From: Candidatus Altarchaeota archaeon
GTDB taxonomy: Archaea; Altiarchaeota; Altiarchaeia; IMC4; QMZM01
DNA: 22,762 nucleotides
Assembly: GCA_018897475.1 (NCBI GenBank)
Contig: JAHIKS010000083.1
Coordinates: 1 to 22,762 of the forward strand
Direction of reading: 5' to 3'
In this document: positions 15,501 to 22,762 of the stretch, one piece after another
Numbering within the stretch: position 1 is the first letter of the stretch
How the letters are laid out: each line of letters begins with the position of its first letter
Notes under the pieces: model-generated
Told to the model about the DNA's origin: nothing
The model's database searches: none
What the model saw: the letters and a program-made list of their open reading frames with translations, nothing else
Program-made: the position numbers and the translations under genes

Positions 15501-17575
15501 TAACTGACCCTGCAGAACTAATTAATCTAATGACTGACCTGCCCCCACTAACAGGAACACATATAAGAGTGCTTGATGTTGGAGCTACTCATCCCTTGGT
15601 GTATTCTGTTGGCTCTCATAGCGGCTTGATTAGAAGCTGGATGGAGAACTGGCCATTCTATCGGCTTTCAGTACCACTATCCTTCCTGGAAGAAGGAGCT
15701 GCCGGATATATCGGCAGTACTGGAGTCAGTTTCATGAGCCAAAATCAGGAGATTGGTAGAGCCGATATATTGGCGAATTATTTCTATAGCTATCTATTCA
15801 ATGGCAGTAGTGTTGGCCAATCGCTTTTAAAAGCAAAGCAGAAATACATTGAGAATTGGGAACTGGATTCGTTCTCGAAGAAGACGCTCTGGGAAACAGA
15901 GTTATATGGAGACCCAAGATACAAACCCTCGCTTCCAACTCATTTAGATGTATCGGCAGAGCAAGGGGTTGAGATCAAAACCAATTCCACATCGGGATTA
16001 CTGGAAGATGTATTGGAGATAAGTGTTAATATCCTGAACTACACAAAGAACACGCTTGATGGACATGACCTGTTTGCAATACCTGGGGAATCATCGACAT
16101 TAGAGTTGTATAAACCCATCGTACCTAAGGTCACCATTGTCAGAATATTGCCTATAACCTCAGAAATCAAGAATATCACTCTTGTTAATTACACTCAAAC
16201 TGTTCTGCCCTATACAGTTGATCTCTTAGTGAATACAGTTCATAACGGAACAAATGTATCATTATCCCTGTCAGATATAGACTACAACGGTTCATATCCC
16301 GGACAATTGTATTCATACACTGCGATAGAAAACCCCGATGAAACAAAAACTTTAGCCCTTAGAGTGTATCCGTTCCAAGTAACCAGCGATGGAGATATGT
16401 CATTCTATAACAATTTTACCTTTAGAGTGAGATATCGGCAAACAGGAATAATCCTGAGTATGCAAGGGGAAAATGAATCAAAGATGCTGCACTTCTCTGG
16501 CAAGAACATCCGTATAAAATACGAAACTAGCCGGATTCAGATACTTGATAAGACTCCTCTATCCTTGACATCCGAAAATCTAAACTTTGAAGGAGAACTC
16601 ATGGATACAGTGGGGGATGTAGTAAACGCAACCATAAACATTACAGATACAACAGTCAATGGAACGAGCAACATAACAGTAAACATAAGCGGTAAAATAC
16701 TTCCAATGTCTTTATCTCCAAGAAGGTCTATTTCAAATGTAAGCATCTCCACCCAGATGAATACATGGGATATGAGGTCTGGATATTACACATATACACT
16801 TAACCTCAGAGATAACGAAGGTTTGATTGATACTGCCTCCACAATCTTTAAGGTAGAGATACAACCAGCAATCTCCATTGGTTTATCCTTTTTGACCGTG
16901 AACGATTCCATTACCACAAATGTAACTAAGGGTAGAGTATTCAATTTAACAGGCATTGTGGAAAATACAGGGGACAGTAATGCCACCGATGTAAACGTTA
17001 GTATTATCCATGATGGAAAAGTTAGTTTATTAAGTAGCGAGGATATACACTTGGGAACCATAGAGAGATTATTGGGTAAGAGTGCCACATGGACATTAAA
17101 CGCTACTGGGATAGGTAACTGCTCAATTATTATTAAGGTAAATTCAACAAATGCAGGGTCCTCTACAAAGAATTTTACCTTTTTGATTACTGAATCCGAA
17201 GCAAATACAAGCACTACGACAACCAGCAGCAGCTCGACATCTACAACAACCAGCACTACTTCCTCCACAACAACCACCACTTCTTCCACAACCTCTACTT
17301 CAACGATTAGCAATACTACAACCACAACAACAATCTACGTGACAACAAGCACAACCAGCACGATATCAGAAAGCACTACTACATCTAGCACAAGCAGCAC
17401 CACTACTTCTTCCACAACAACAACTACAACAATATCGGGAGAATGCCTCAAGGGAGACACAGACTGCAATGGCACAGTATCAGACTTCGAGTTGCTCAAC
17501 TACATCGACCAGTGGGTCTCCGGAGCGGTGTCAGACTTCGACCTTCTGGAGGCGATAGACAACTGGGCGGGATAA
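12575..17575 (+). CDS. Giant secreted surface protein: PHP-like, Ig-like, C25-like, Ser/Thr stalk, dockerin-like end
   Basis: A 1666-residue extracellular protein. Signal peptide at 1-25, probably cut after VYA. Residues 30-270 are beta-rich. About 280-480 is a PHP-type metallophosphoesterase-like domain: DTHYHSSYTD (His285, His287), TDH (Asp320, His321), GEE (350-352), AHP near 410, and GTDAHG (Asp471, His473). About 635-730 is Ig-like. About 734-1119 resembles a peptidase C25 (gingipain) fold with YLMIVGGEE, DLPIGRI, His949 in SATHSDWW, a GAAGYIGSTG stretch and ELYGDPRY; the expected catalytic Cys near 1003 is absent (LDVGATHP). More beta domains follow, one CARDB-like. A Thr/Ser stalk covers about 1540-1620. 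The last 45 residues, with GDTDCNGTVSDFELL and a second VSDFDLLEAIDNW, resemble dockerin repeats. N-glycosylation sequons are abundant. ATG 12575 is preferred over TTG 12566, which abuts the Shine-Dalgarno. Confidence 0.85.
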   Translation: MNKASYFKTLMISLFVISLLGNGWVYAQETNGTLVLNFTTLQTWDNLSTSGIRPSLAPNKTEFKPIRIKIVRIDGNLETYSKELNVTKPNELSFSLKPGKYKIYAQIAGHKSIVEYNNGSDGYEINPGSKIILPLYGNTLCKDVFADAPWRTQSNEIPILIMVKDADGLLCGDYDLGNIEIYKDSNCDESNNEQGDTLLKTETAWYGVRVYGTQNNNLYYPGDWYNITYLNISQHNLSGKICLHVVIRDIGGFWDFDGDTHSHLVVNITNKSLPAFENWYYGDTHYHSSYTDNEVEFGAPIEATIEVGKAIGLNWVTVTDHSFDLDSSKWDNLTYECDSFSGSEFKCLAGEEVSCYLRTSLITQYCHYLAYNISEYIKGGEWEDGTGTDYMCEEVVSMVNNQGGFGYVAHPMNDDHFRDPWQNYSLNFTGLEIWNGVIENEEAEQQLQDGLAKWEELLLEGRKVFIEGGTDAHGDLNYGTTASWASFPPLPGVDKNNNAFGKVRTSCYMSSLTNSGILNSLRNGHCFMTDGPALKFEINGKKLGETVNITKGTPTKLEIEWNSTEEFGYLKNISIIEGTIGVNTSRTVLNVSSYSDSYNYSLIPDQEMYIRLEGVTNTGRRVYTNPIWINAIGSEASITSPWNGTTFVQGESITFNASASIDNGTSMQVIWNSSIDGVIRTLTLSNLTSPFSFNDSFNISNLSLGLHNISVIVTDDNNVESVDRITINVITARSYEMLIVTDTSRLFRKYGNGSQRLIDRINEICSNENATLLDVSGRNDEIKVDRLITEYANRYDVKYLMIVGGEEIIPFFHLTDPVSCCTIWPIRLIVGKDPCCEGGWATSSNCTDILSDYPYADINDDWVVDLPIGRIVGHSTDDMITILDNANHTDNGINTLIVGISSEEYNLAQLREKFEDRGYSTTSQIGGTIDLLWISLQIQNRAIIHSATHSDWWYWGAEEWYWWSWFAVIKDIILWITDPAELINLMTDLPPLTGTHIRVLDVGATHPLVYSVGSHSGLIRSWMENWPFYRLSVPLSFLEEGAAGYIGSTGVSFMSQNQEIGRADILANYFYSYLFNGSSVGQSLLKAKQKYIENWELDSFSKKTLWETELYGDPRYKPSLPTHLDVSAEQGVEIKTNSTSGLLEDVLEISVNILNYTKNTLDGHDLFAIPGESSTLELYKPIVPKVTIVRILPITSEIKNITLVNYTQTVLPYTVDLLVNTVHNGTNVSLSLSDIDYNGSYPGQLYSYTAIENPDETKTLALRVYPFQVTSDGDMSFYNNFTFRVRYRQTGIILSMQGENESKMLHFSGKNIRIKYETSRIQILDKTPLSLTSENLNFEGELMDTVGDVVNATINITDTTVNGTSNITVNISGKILPMSLSPRRSISNVSISTQMNTWDMRSGYYTYTLNLRDNEGLIDTASTIFKVEIQPAISIGLSFLTVNDSITTNVTKGRVFNLTGIVENTGDSNATDVNVSIIHDGKVSLLSSEDIHLGTIERLLGKSATWTLNATGIGNCSIIIKVNSTNAGSSTKNFTFLITESEANTSTTTTSSSSTSTTTSTTSSTTTTTSSTTSTSTISNTTTTTTIYVTTSTTSTISESTTTSSTSSTTTSSTTTTTTISGECLKGDTDCNGTVSDFELLNYIDQWVSGAVSDFDLLEAIDNWAG
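17203..17437 (+). repeat. Low-complexity Thr/Ser tract (surface stalk)
   Basis: About 78 codons of nearly pure ACN/AGC/TCN triplets encode Thr and Ser with only a few other residues. Such tracts act as extended, probably O-glycosylated stalks in archaeal surface proteins. The repetitive DNA is also a likely site of slippage and length variation between strains. Confidence 0.85.
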
Positions 17576-17585
17576 AACTCCGGGC

Positions 17586-18365
17586 TCATCCCTCGACCAG
17601 CTTCCTTATCTCGTTGCCCTTGCTGAACGCAAGCTCGACCGCATCGTCGACGTCCTTGTCCGTCAGGGTGCCGAATCCGCCGCCCTTCTGCATCGCGTTT
17701 ATCGTGTCAGTTGTTGCTATTGTAAGCCTCGTGTCCATGGCATACTCCTCGTCCTGCGTTGGATCTAATAGCAACTGGTCGGAAATCTTTGCAACAGTGC
17801 ATGGAATCGGAGTGCATTCAATCGGCAGCTTCCCATCCCACTCGCCTCTGATAATCGTGTCATCCTCAAATTTAGGCATTCTTGTATCGAGCAGGGCTGA
17901 TATTGCTGCTATTCCACCCGCATCAATCAGGTTGCCTCCATTGTCCAGAATGTGGATGTCTATGTAGACTACCCAGACCTTCTCGTCGTTAATGGCAAGT
18001 TTGTCCGTGGGAATCGCTCCCGACTCTCTTATACCTCTGTCAATGACTCTTGCAAGCTCTATGGAATTCTGCCTGGGAGGCCCCGACTCAAAGTAAGGGG
18101 AAGCAATGGGCCTGAGTTCCGTGCTGGTTGTCATAACGCCCTGACCCGGAGAATCCGGGTAGGGCTCGCCAGCATCCATGCTTATCCCCACAAGAACCTT
18201 TGTATCGCCGAGCTTCACAAAAGCCGAGCCGCAGGCCTTCTCTCCCACATATCCCTTCTCTATTTCGAGATTCCTGTACTCGTCGAATTTTCTATTGTCC
18301 AGTCTCTTACCCTCTTTGATGATATTCCTGATATAATCGCCTCTAAGGTATCCTTCAAGCTCCAT
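17586..18365 (-). CDS. rrp42: Exosome subunit Rrp42 (RNase PH-like, non-catalytic)
   Basis: A 259-residue RNase PH-fold protein that alternates with Rrp41 in the hexameric ring of the archaeal exosome. Rrp42 lacks catalytic residues itself but helps bind RNA and phosphate. Family features include RLDNRKFDEYRNLEIEKG, GSAFVKLGDTKVLVGI, RVIDRGIRESGAI, and VYIDIHILDNGGNLIDAGG. The ATG at 18365 lies one base after the rrp41 stop and is preceded by a Shine-Dalgarno (GGGGTGAG); the longer frame to 18425 would overlap rrp41. It is the last gene of the superoperon here, and ends 10 bases from the convergent surface-protein gene, so there is almost no room for a terminator. Confidence 0.96.
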   Translation of the reverse strand: MELEGYLRGDYIRNIIKEGKRLDNRKFDEYRNLEIEKGYVGEKACGSAFVKLGDTKVLVGISMDAGEPYPDSPGQGVMTTSTELRPIASPYFESGPPRQNSIELARVIDRGIRESGAIPTDKLAINDEKVWVVYIDIHILDNGGNLIDAGGIAAISALLDTRMPKFEDDTIIRGEWDGKLPIECTPIPCTVAKISDQLLLDPTQDEEYAMDTRLTIATTDTINAMQKGGGFGTLTDKDVDDAVELAFSKGNEIRKLVEG

Positions 18366-18366
18366 T

Positions 18367-19095
18367 TTACTCACCCCCCTCCACTGAATCCATTGAAGAG
18401 AGCAGGGCGGCCTTCTGAACCTCATAGACCTTCATTGCCCCGTCGAATGCAAGCTTGTACGCCTTCTTGAATTCCTCCTTTGTCATCTTACCATCCATCT
18501 GCAGCAGGACGACCTCCTTTTTCCTCGGGAGTATCGCGAGAGGAACGTCACTATCCCCATAGTTGTCCTCATCCTTCATCAAATCGACTGCAATCTCGCC
18601 GTCGATTTTTCCTGCCGCGCATGAACTGACCAGGTCCCTCATGGGAATCCCAGCATCGGCTATTGCGACTGCAGCCGCAGTAAGTCCAGCACACCTTGTT
18701 CCAGCATCTGCCTGCAGAATCTCCACTGAAACGTCTATTCCCGCATCCGGGTAGTCCTCCAGAAGCACGACCGAGCTCAGTGCTTCAGATAGAATCTTCG
18801 ATATCTCCTGCGACCTTCTGTCCGGGCCGGGCCTCTTCCGGTCATCGACCGAGAAGGGGGCCATGTTATAGGTGCATCTCAGAACTGCCTTCGTTGGGTC
18901 CCTCATGAATTTCGGGTGCATCTCCCTGGGATAATAGACTCCCGCCAGCACCTTGTTATTCCCCCATTCCAAGTAGGCTGAACCTGCAGCCCTCTTGAGG
19001 ACACCGGTCTCTATCTTCACATCCCTTATCTCGTCCAGAGCCCGTCCGTCCAGTCTCTTTCCATTCTCTAAAAGTTTCATTTCTCCGTTTTTCAT
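18367..19095 (-). CDS. rrp41: Exosome catalytic subunit Rrp41
   Basis: The phosphorolytic 3'-to-5' exoribonuclease subunit of the archaeal exosome. The 242 residues match the family. Seen: RLDGRALDEIRDVKIETG, the RNA-binding YNMAPFSVDDRKRPGPDRRS loop, the phosphate-binding AGTRCAGLTAAAVA, and the active-site acidic run LMKDEDNYGDSDVPLAIL, where the Asp near 181-183 corresponds to the catalytic aspartate. The Shine-Dalgarno AGGTGA contains the TGA stop of rrp4, six bases before this ATG, so translation is tightly coupled. It pairs with Rrp42 to form the ring. Confidence 0.97.
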   Translation of the reverse strand: MKNGEMKLLENGKRLDGRALDEIRDVKIETGVLKRAAGSAYLEWGNNKVLAGVYYPREMHPKFMRDPTKAVLRCTYNMAPFSVDDRKRPGPDRRSQEISKILSEALSSVVLLEDYPDAGIDVSVEILQADAGTRCAGLTAAAVAIADAGIPMRDLVSSCAAGKIDGEIAVDLMKDEDNYGDSDVPLAILPRKKEVVLLQMDGKMTKEEFKKAYKLAFDGAMKVYEVQKAALLSSMDSVEGGE

Positions 19096-19101
19096 TTTTT
19101 A

Positions 19102-19758
19102 TCACCTTGATTGTAATTCATTCGACAGAAATTTCTCGATTCTGTCCGTAAGGCCCCTGCTCTGGGCCTCTCTTTCTATCTTCCTTATCGCCTTTATCGC
19201 AATCTCTATGTTGTTGCCTTTCAGCCACACCCTGCCATTCTGACCGACCACTATTTTGCAGCCCGTTTTATCCTTAATCATGTTGAGCATGGACCTCTTC
19301 TTTCCAACAACGCGTGGAATCTTCTTTGGATTGACATCTATAATAAGGCCCTCCTCAAGCTTCCAGGGCCTCATCAGCTGCGAGGACTTTAATTCGTTAA
19401 CCTCCGATATCTTTGCACTTATCAAATCCCCTATCTTGAAGTATTTGCTCAGGTCAGAGTTTAGTGCGTCTCTTGTAACCTCCTCGCCCCTCATATAGGC
19501 CTTGGAGAACGAACCTATGTCGATGAGCCAGCTGCCCCTCAGGACCTGTGAAACTATGCCGATTATAACGTCGGACTCCTTCGGAGTATAGCCGCCCCTG
19601 AATGGTATTACGCTTGCGGCATTACCCTTCACCCTCGCCATTCCATCAATGGACGAGAATACGTTCCTCCCCTCTCTGAAGGAATTTCCACTCCTTTCAA
19701 TTCCCTCACCGAGAATTCTCCCAGGGAATACCAGTTCTCTGTCTGTTACATCCATCAT
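19102..19758 (-). CDS. rrp4: Exosome cap subunit Rrp4 (S1 and KH domains)
   Basis: An RNA-binding cap of the archaeal exosome that recruits substrates to the Rrp41/Rrp42 ring. An N-terminal domain (FPGRILGEGIERSGN) is followed by an S1 domain (about 55-130: GIVSQVLRGSWLIDIGS) and a C-terminal KH domain (about 135-205) with GKKRSMLNMIKDKTGCKIV, whose GKKR fits the GxxG loop. There are two adjacent ATGs; 19755 is five bases from the GGTGAG Shine-Dalgarno and may be the true start rather than 19758. The upstream SBDS stop is part of that site. Confidence 0.96.
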   Translation of the reverse strand: MMDVTDRELVFPGRILGEGIERSGNSFREGRNVFSSIDGMARVKGNAASVIPFRGGYTPKESDVIIGIVSQVLRGSWLIDIGSFSKAYMRGEEVTRDALNSDLSKYFKIGDLISAKISEVNELKSSQLMRPWKLEEGLIIDVNPKKIPRVVGKKRSMLNMIKDKTGCKIVVGQNGRVWLKGNNIEIAIKAIRKIEREAQSRGLTDRIEKFLSNELQSR

Positions 19759-19759
19759 C

Positions 19760-20455
19760 TCACCTAACTAATTTTATCTCGACCTCTCCATGGGTCATGT
19801 TATTGAGCCGGCTGTAAAACTCATCCCTCAGTCCTGCGGGAATCTCAATGAGCACCAAGAGCTCACCCTCCCTATCCCATTCCTCCTTCTTTATGGTTCC
19901 AAACTCCCTCAGGACATTATGGGCATTGCCTGAATACTGTGCCGGGATTTTCACGGCAATATCCAAGACCTGGAACTTTATTGGCAGGAGCGGCCTTATT
20001 TCCTTGACTATGGGCTCAATCTGCTCCTTCGCGCTCTTGAATATGTTTATGCTGACCCTTGCCTCCTCCATTGCCTTTTCGATTCTTGCGGGAGGATGCG
20101 GGTTCCCTGTCTTTGGGTCTATGGCGTTTCTTGTAATTATCGATACGATCTTGCGCCTTTTCTCATCGAGCATCTCCTTACGCTGCTCTGTAGTGAGGGA
20201 AATCTCCCCCTTCTTTATGATCTTATCAACGATATCCTCTATCTTTGTAGTCCCGAACACCTCGGTCATGAGATGTTCGGATGCCTTCTCAGCAGAGCCG
20301 GAGTCCTTGAACACCTGATCTATGGCCAGCATGTCCATGAGGTCTACCTCCTTACCATTCTTGTAATCCAGCGCCAGCTTTGGGTCGACGAGTATTTCGA
20401 AGTTCTCCCCGTGCGTCTTCAATCTAGCAACTACGGCCTTCTCAATGCTGACCAT
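19760..20455 (-). CDS. SBDS-family ribosome maturation protein
   Basis: The archaeal SBDS homologue, linked with late 60S/50S ribosomal subunit maturation (eIF6 release in eukaryotes). All three SBDS regions are seen: the N-terminal VSIEKAVVARLKTHGENFEI and VDPKLALDYKNG, the middle helices (EQRKEMLDEKRRKIVSIITR and PKTGNPHPPARIEKAMEEA), and the C-terminal ferredoxin-like domain. The ATG at 20455 gives the standard N-terminus; a GTG at 20476 would add seven residues. A 63-base gap separates it from psmA. The order psmA-SBDS-rrp4-rrp41-rrp42 is the conserved archaeal superoperon. Confidence 0.95.
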   Translation of the reverse strand: MVSIEKAVVARLKTHGENFEILVDPKLALDYKNGKEVDLMDMLAIDQVFKDSGSAEKASEHLMTEVFGTTKIEDIVDKIIKKGEISLTTEQRKEMLDEKRRKIVSIITRNAIDPKTGNPHPPARIEKAMEEARVSINIFKSAKEQIEPIVKEIRPLLPIKFQVLDIAVKIPAQYSGNAHNVLREFGTIKKEEWDREGELLVLIEIPAGLRDEFYSRLNNMTHGEVEIKLVR

Positions 20456-20518
20456 TCTCAGTTTGCTTGCACCCACAAGAATGTCGTGGATTCAGTAATT
20501 TTGAGTCTGATACATGAA

Positions 20519-21268
<750 letters not shown>

Positions 21269-21284
21269 TTTATACTAACAAAAA

Positions 21285-21294
21285 TTGGATTATA
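21285..21294 (-). promoter_or_regulatory. TATA-like box for psmA
   Basis: GATATAATCC on the minus strand, 18-27 bases before the psmA start codon, within an AT-rich stretch between the DedA-family stop and psmA. No Shine-Dalgarno precedes psmA, so a leaderless or nearly leaderless start from this promoter is likely, while read-through from upstream genes remains possible. Confidence 0.45.
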
Positions 21295-21766
21295 TCAATA
21301 AAAGCAGCCCATTCAGCAGACCCACAAAGAACGCATACTTCAGAAGCTTTCCAAAGAACACGACTACTGAAAACCAGAGGAAATTCATCCTTGCAATTCC
21401 CGGGATTATTGTCACTCCGTCAACTGGAATAGGGAGAGGTATCGTTATAATGAACAGGAGACCGAACCACCCGTATCTGTTCATCAGATTTGTTGCCTTC
21501 TCCACTCTCTCGCCATCGACCTTTCTCTTTATGTATTTGGAGCCCGCGTGCCCCAGCCAGTAATTGACAAAGGTTCCGAGGGTTGAGCCGATTGCTGCTG
21601 TAATCACTATGAGGTAGGGGTCAACGCCCGAAGTAAGCAGGGCAGGAAAGAAGAATTCAACCGCAAAGGGCACAAAGATAGTCGAGCCTATTATTGATAC
21701 TGGCAGCAGACCGAAGATGCCCCACTGGCTTATCATGTCGGCCAGAAAAATAATCACGTCGGTCAT
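21290..21766 (-). CDS. DedA/VTT-family membrane protein
   Basis: A 158-residue integral membrane protein of the VTT (DedA, SNARE-associated) family, some of whose members act as lipid scramblases or flippases. Seen are an acidic residue in the first re-entrant region (FAVEFFFP, Glu37), GSTLGTFVNYWLGHAGSKYI, a hydrophilic loop (RKVDGERVEKA), and IPLPIPVDGVTIIPGIARM, the conserved Pro/Gly re-entrant loop. It is shorter than many bacterial DedA proteins, closer to the YqaA type. The ATG at 21766 overlaps the upstream stop (ATGA); an ATG at 21781 would add MGESK. A specific lipid substrate cannot be inferred. Confidence 0.85.
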   Translation of the reverse strand: MTDVIIFLADMISQWGIFGLLPVSIIGSTIFVPFAVEFFFPALLTSGVDPYLIVITAAIGSTLGTFVNYWLGHAGSKYIKRKVDGERVEKATNLMNRYGWFGLLFIITIPLPIPVDGVTIIPGIARMNFLWFSVVVFFGKLLKYAFFVGLLNGLLLLI

Positions 21767-22762
21767 CTTGCTCTCTCCCATTTCCTTAGTTCCAGAACGC
21801 TCGAGAGGGTACCGCCCTTCTCTATTTCCCGCCTTATCCTGTTCTCCTTTTCAGCCACGTCCATTGCCCTGTTTGCTATCTCGATAGCCTTCTCCTTCGG
21901 GATTACGACAACGCCGTCGGAATCCCCCACTATATAATCGCCGGGTCTTATTCCAATCCCTGAGATTCTTATGGGGACATTGATTTCACCGAAACCCTTT
22001 GGCTCGCCTGCTGCCGGCCTCTTACCCCTTGCAAAGACAGGGAACTCAATCTCTTCTATGTCCTCGGTGTCCCTTGCGAAGCCGTTTATCACGACCCCCG
22101 CTATCTTTTTCCTCATGCAGCTGTTTGATGCCAGCTCCCCCCAGACGGCCTTTCCTACCCCTACACAATCGATTACAATGACGTCCCCCTTTTTTGCAAT
22201 ATCTATTGCTTCAACGGGCTTCGCCCAGTCCCCGGGGTACGTTCTTACTGTAACAGCCTTTCCGACCATTCCCTTACCTGTCCGAATCCCCGCCATCGGC
22301 AGGATTCCCTCCAAGTCACCACAGCGGTGCATTGCATCGGAAATGTTTGTTGTGGATACCTTCACGAAGACCTTATCCGGCTCGAGATGTTTCTTATACA
22401 GCTCAGATTTTATCCTCTTTTTCGTTCTCATGACCTTCTTTATCTGCTGCGTCGCTTTCTTTGCGTTCTCCGCCTTTGTTATGGCCCCGCCAACGACAAT
22501 TATCGAAGCCCCCGCCCTTACGGCATCGGCAGCGGTCTCCGAATTTATTCCTCCTGCAATAGCGACCGGAACCTTCACAGACCTCGAGACCTTCTTCAGC
22601 TCCTTTATCGGATCGATGCCGGACATCTGCTGGTCTATGCTGACGTGAACGCAGACATAATTGACTCCAATATCCGCAAGCCGCATTGCCCTTGCCTTCA
22701 TATCCTTCACGTTCATCAGGTCGACCATAATCTCGCAGCCGTAGTTCTTGCCTGCCTCAACA
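21763..22762 (-). CDS. 3-hexulose-6-phosphate synthase / RraA-like fusion (5' end outside window)
   Basis: Two fused domains. The first (to about residue 105 of the visible part) is the C-terminal part of a 3-hexulose-6-phosphate synthase TIM barrel: GCEIMVDLMNVKDMKARAM, VCVHVSIDQQMSG, VPVAIAGGINSETA, and IIVVGGAITKAENA. In archaea this enzyme links formaldehyde and ribulose 5-phosphate, often run in reverse for pentose synthesis. The second domain is RraA-like (demethylmenaquinone methyltransferase/RNase E inhibitor fold): TTNISDAMHRCGDLEGILP, VIDCVGVGKAVWGELASN, VINGFARDTEDI, and PGDYIVGDSDGVVVIP. The frame is open to the window edge, so an N-terminal stretch is missing. This fusion is known in archaea. 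The stop overlaps the DedA gene start. Confidence 0.92.
   Translation of the reverse strand, partial: VEAGKNYGCEIMVDLMNVKDMKARAMRLADIGVNYVCVHVSIDQQMSGIDPIKELKKVSRSVKVPVAIAGGINSETAADAVRAGASIIVVGGAITKAENAKKATQQIKKVMRTKKRIKSELYKKHLEPDKVFVKVSTTNISDAMHRCGDLEGILPMAGIRTGKGMVGKAVTVRTYPGDWAKPVEAIDIAKKGDVIVIDCVGVGKAVWGELASNSCMRKKIAGVVINGFARDTEDIEEIEFPVFARGKRPAAGEPKGFGEINVPIRISGIGIRPGDYIVGDSDGVVVIPKEKAIEIANRAMDVAEKENRIRREIEKGGTLSSVLELRKWERAR

Noticed and set aside
16786..17325. Minus-strand ORF rich in Val/Glu opposite the Thr/Ser stalk
   Set aside because: The long open frame is a by-product of the repetitive ACN/TCN codons read in reverse, which gives VVVEEVV strings.
21971..22648. Plus-strand 225-codon ORF opposite the hexulose-phosphate synthase/RraA gene
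   Set aside because: The opposite strand encodes a clearly conserved two-domain enzyme across the same bases; the plus frame shows no family motif.

Overview
The window is archaeal chromosomal DNA. The clearest evidence is the block at its right end: proteasome alpha subunit, an SBDS-family protein, and the exosome subunits Rrp4, Rrp41 and Rrp42, in the usual archaeal order on the minus strand. A deoxyhypusine synthase, TATA-like boxes about 25-30 bases before several starts (leaderless transcription) and AGGTGA Shine-Dalgarno sites inside operons agree with this. I lean towards a euryarchaeote-like lineage but cannot name a genus. I saw no tRNA, rRNA, CRISPR array or intact insertion sequence.

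Region 1 (1-7127) is mostly core. It holds the end of an MscS channel overlapping an endonuclease III gene, a convergent ATP-cone/PD-(D/E)XK nuclease, a stand-alone LigD-type 3'-phosphoesterase, an agmatinase-like ureohydrolase in tandem with a short cation/proton antiporter, a divergent AT-rich KefB-like antiporter with an RCK domain, and deoxyhypusine synthase. Two themes stand out: DNA repair (nth, nuclease, phosphoesterase) and polyamine/hypusine metabolism (ureohydrolase, dys).

Region 2 (about 7128-12284) is an AT-rich accessory island that resembles a small defence or toxin-antitoxin island. It contains a tiny ORF behind a perfect 20-bp palindrome; a two-gene AbiE-like pair (nucleotidyltransferase plus a PD-(D/E)XK-like/winged-helix regulator) with an operator-like promoter; an integron attC-like half-site; a four-unit minus-strand operon (HEPN-like protein, two-helix membrane protein, degenerate ORF with two in-frame stops, 37-residue zinc ribbon); an unrecognised helical protein; and a winged-helix/coiled-coil protein.

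Region 3 (12285-17575) has a small membrane protein and a 1666-residue secreted surface protein. The latter carries a PHP-type metal site, an Ig-like domain, a gingipain-like C25 fold that seems to lack its cysteine, a Ser/Thr stalk and a C-terminal dockerin-like module whose base composition differs from the rest of the gene.

Region 4 (17586-22762) is the proteasome/exosome superoperon, preceded by a DedA/VTT membrane protein and a hexulose-phosphate-synthase/RraA fusion that runs off the right edge. The superoperon stops at rrp42, directly against the AT-rich surface gene, so this junction looks like a rearrangement or insertion edge.
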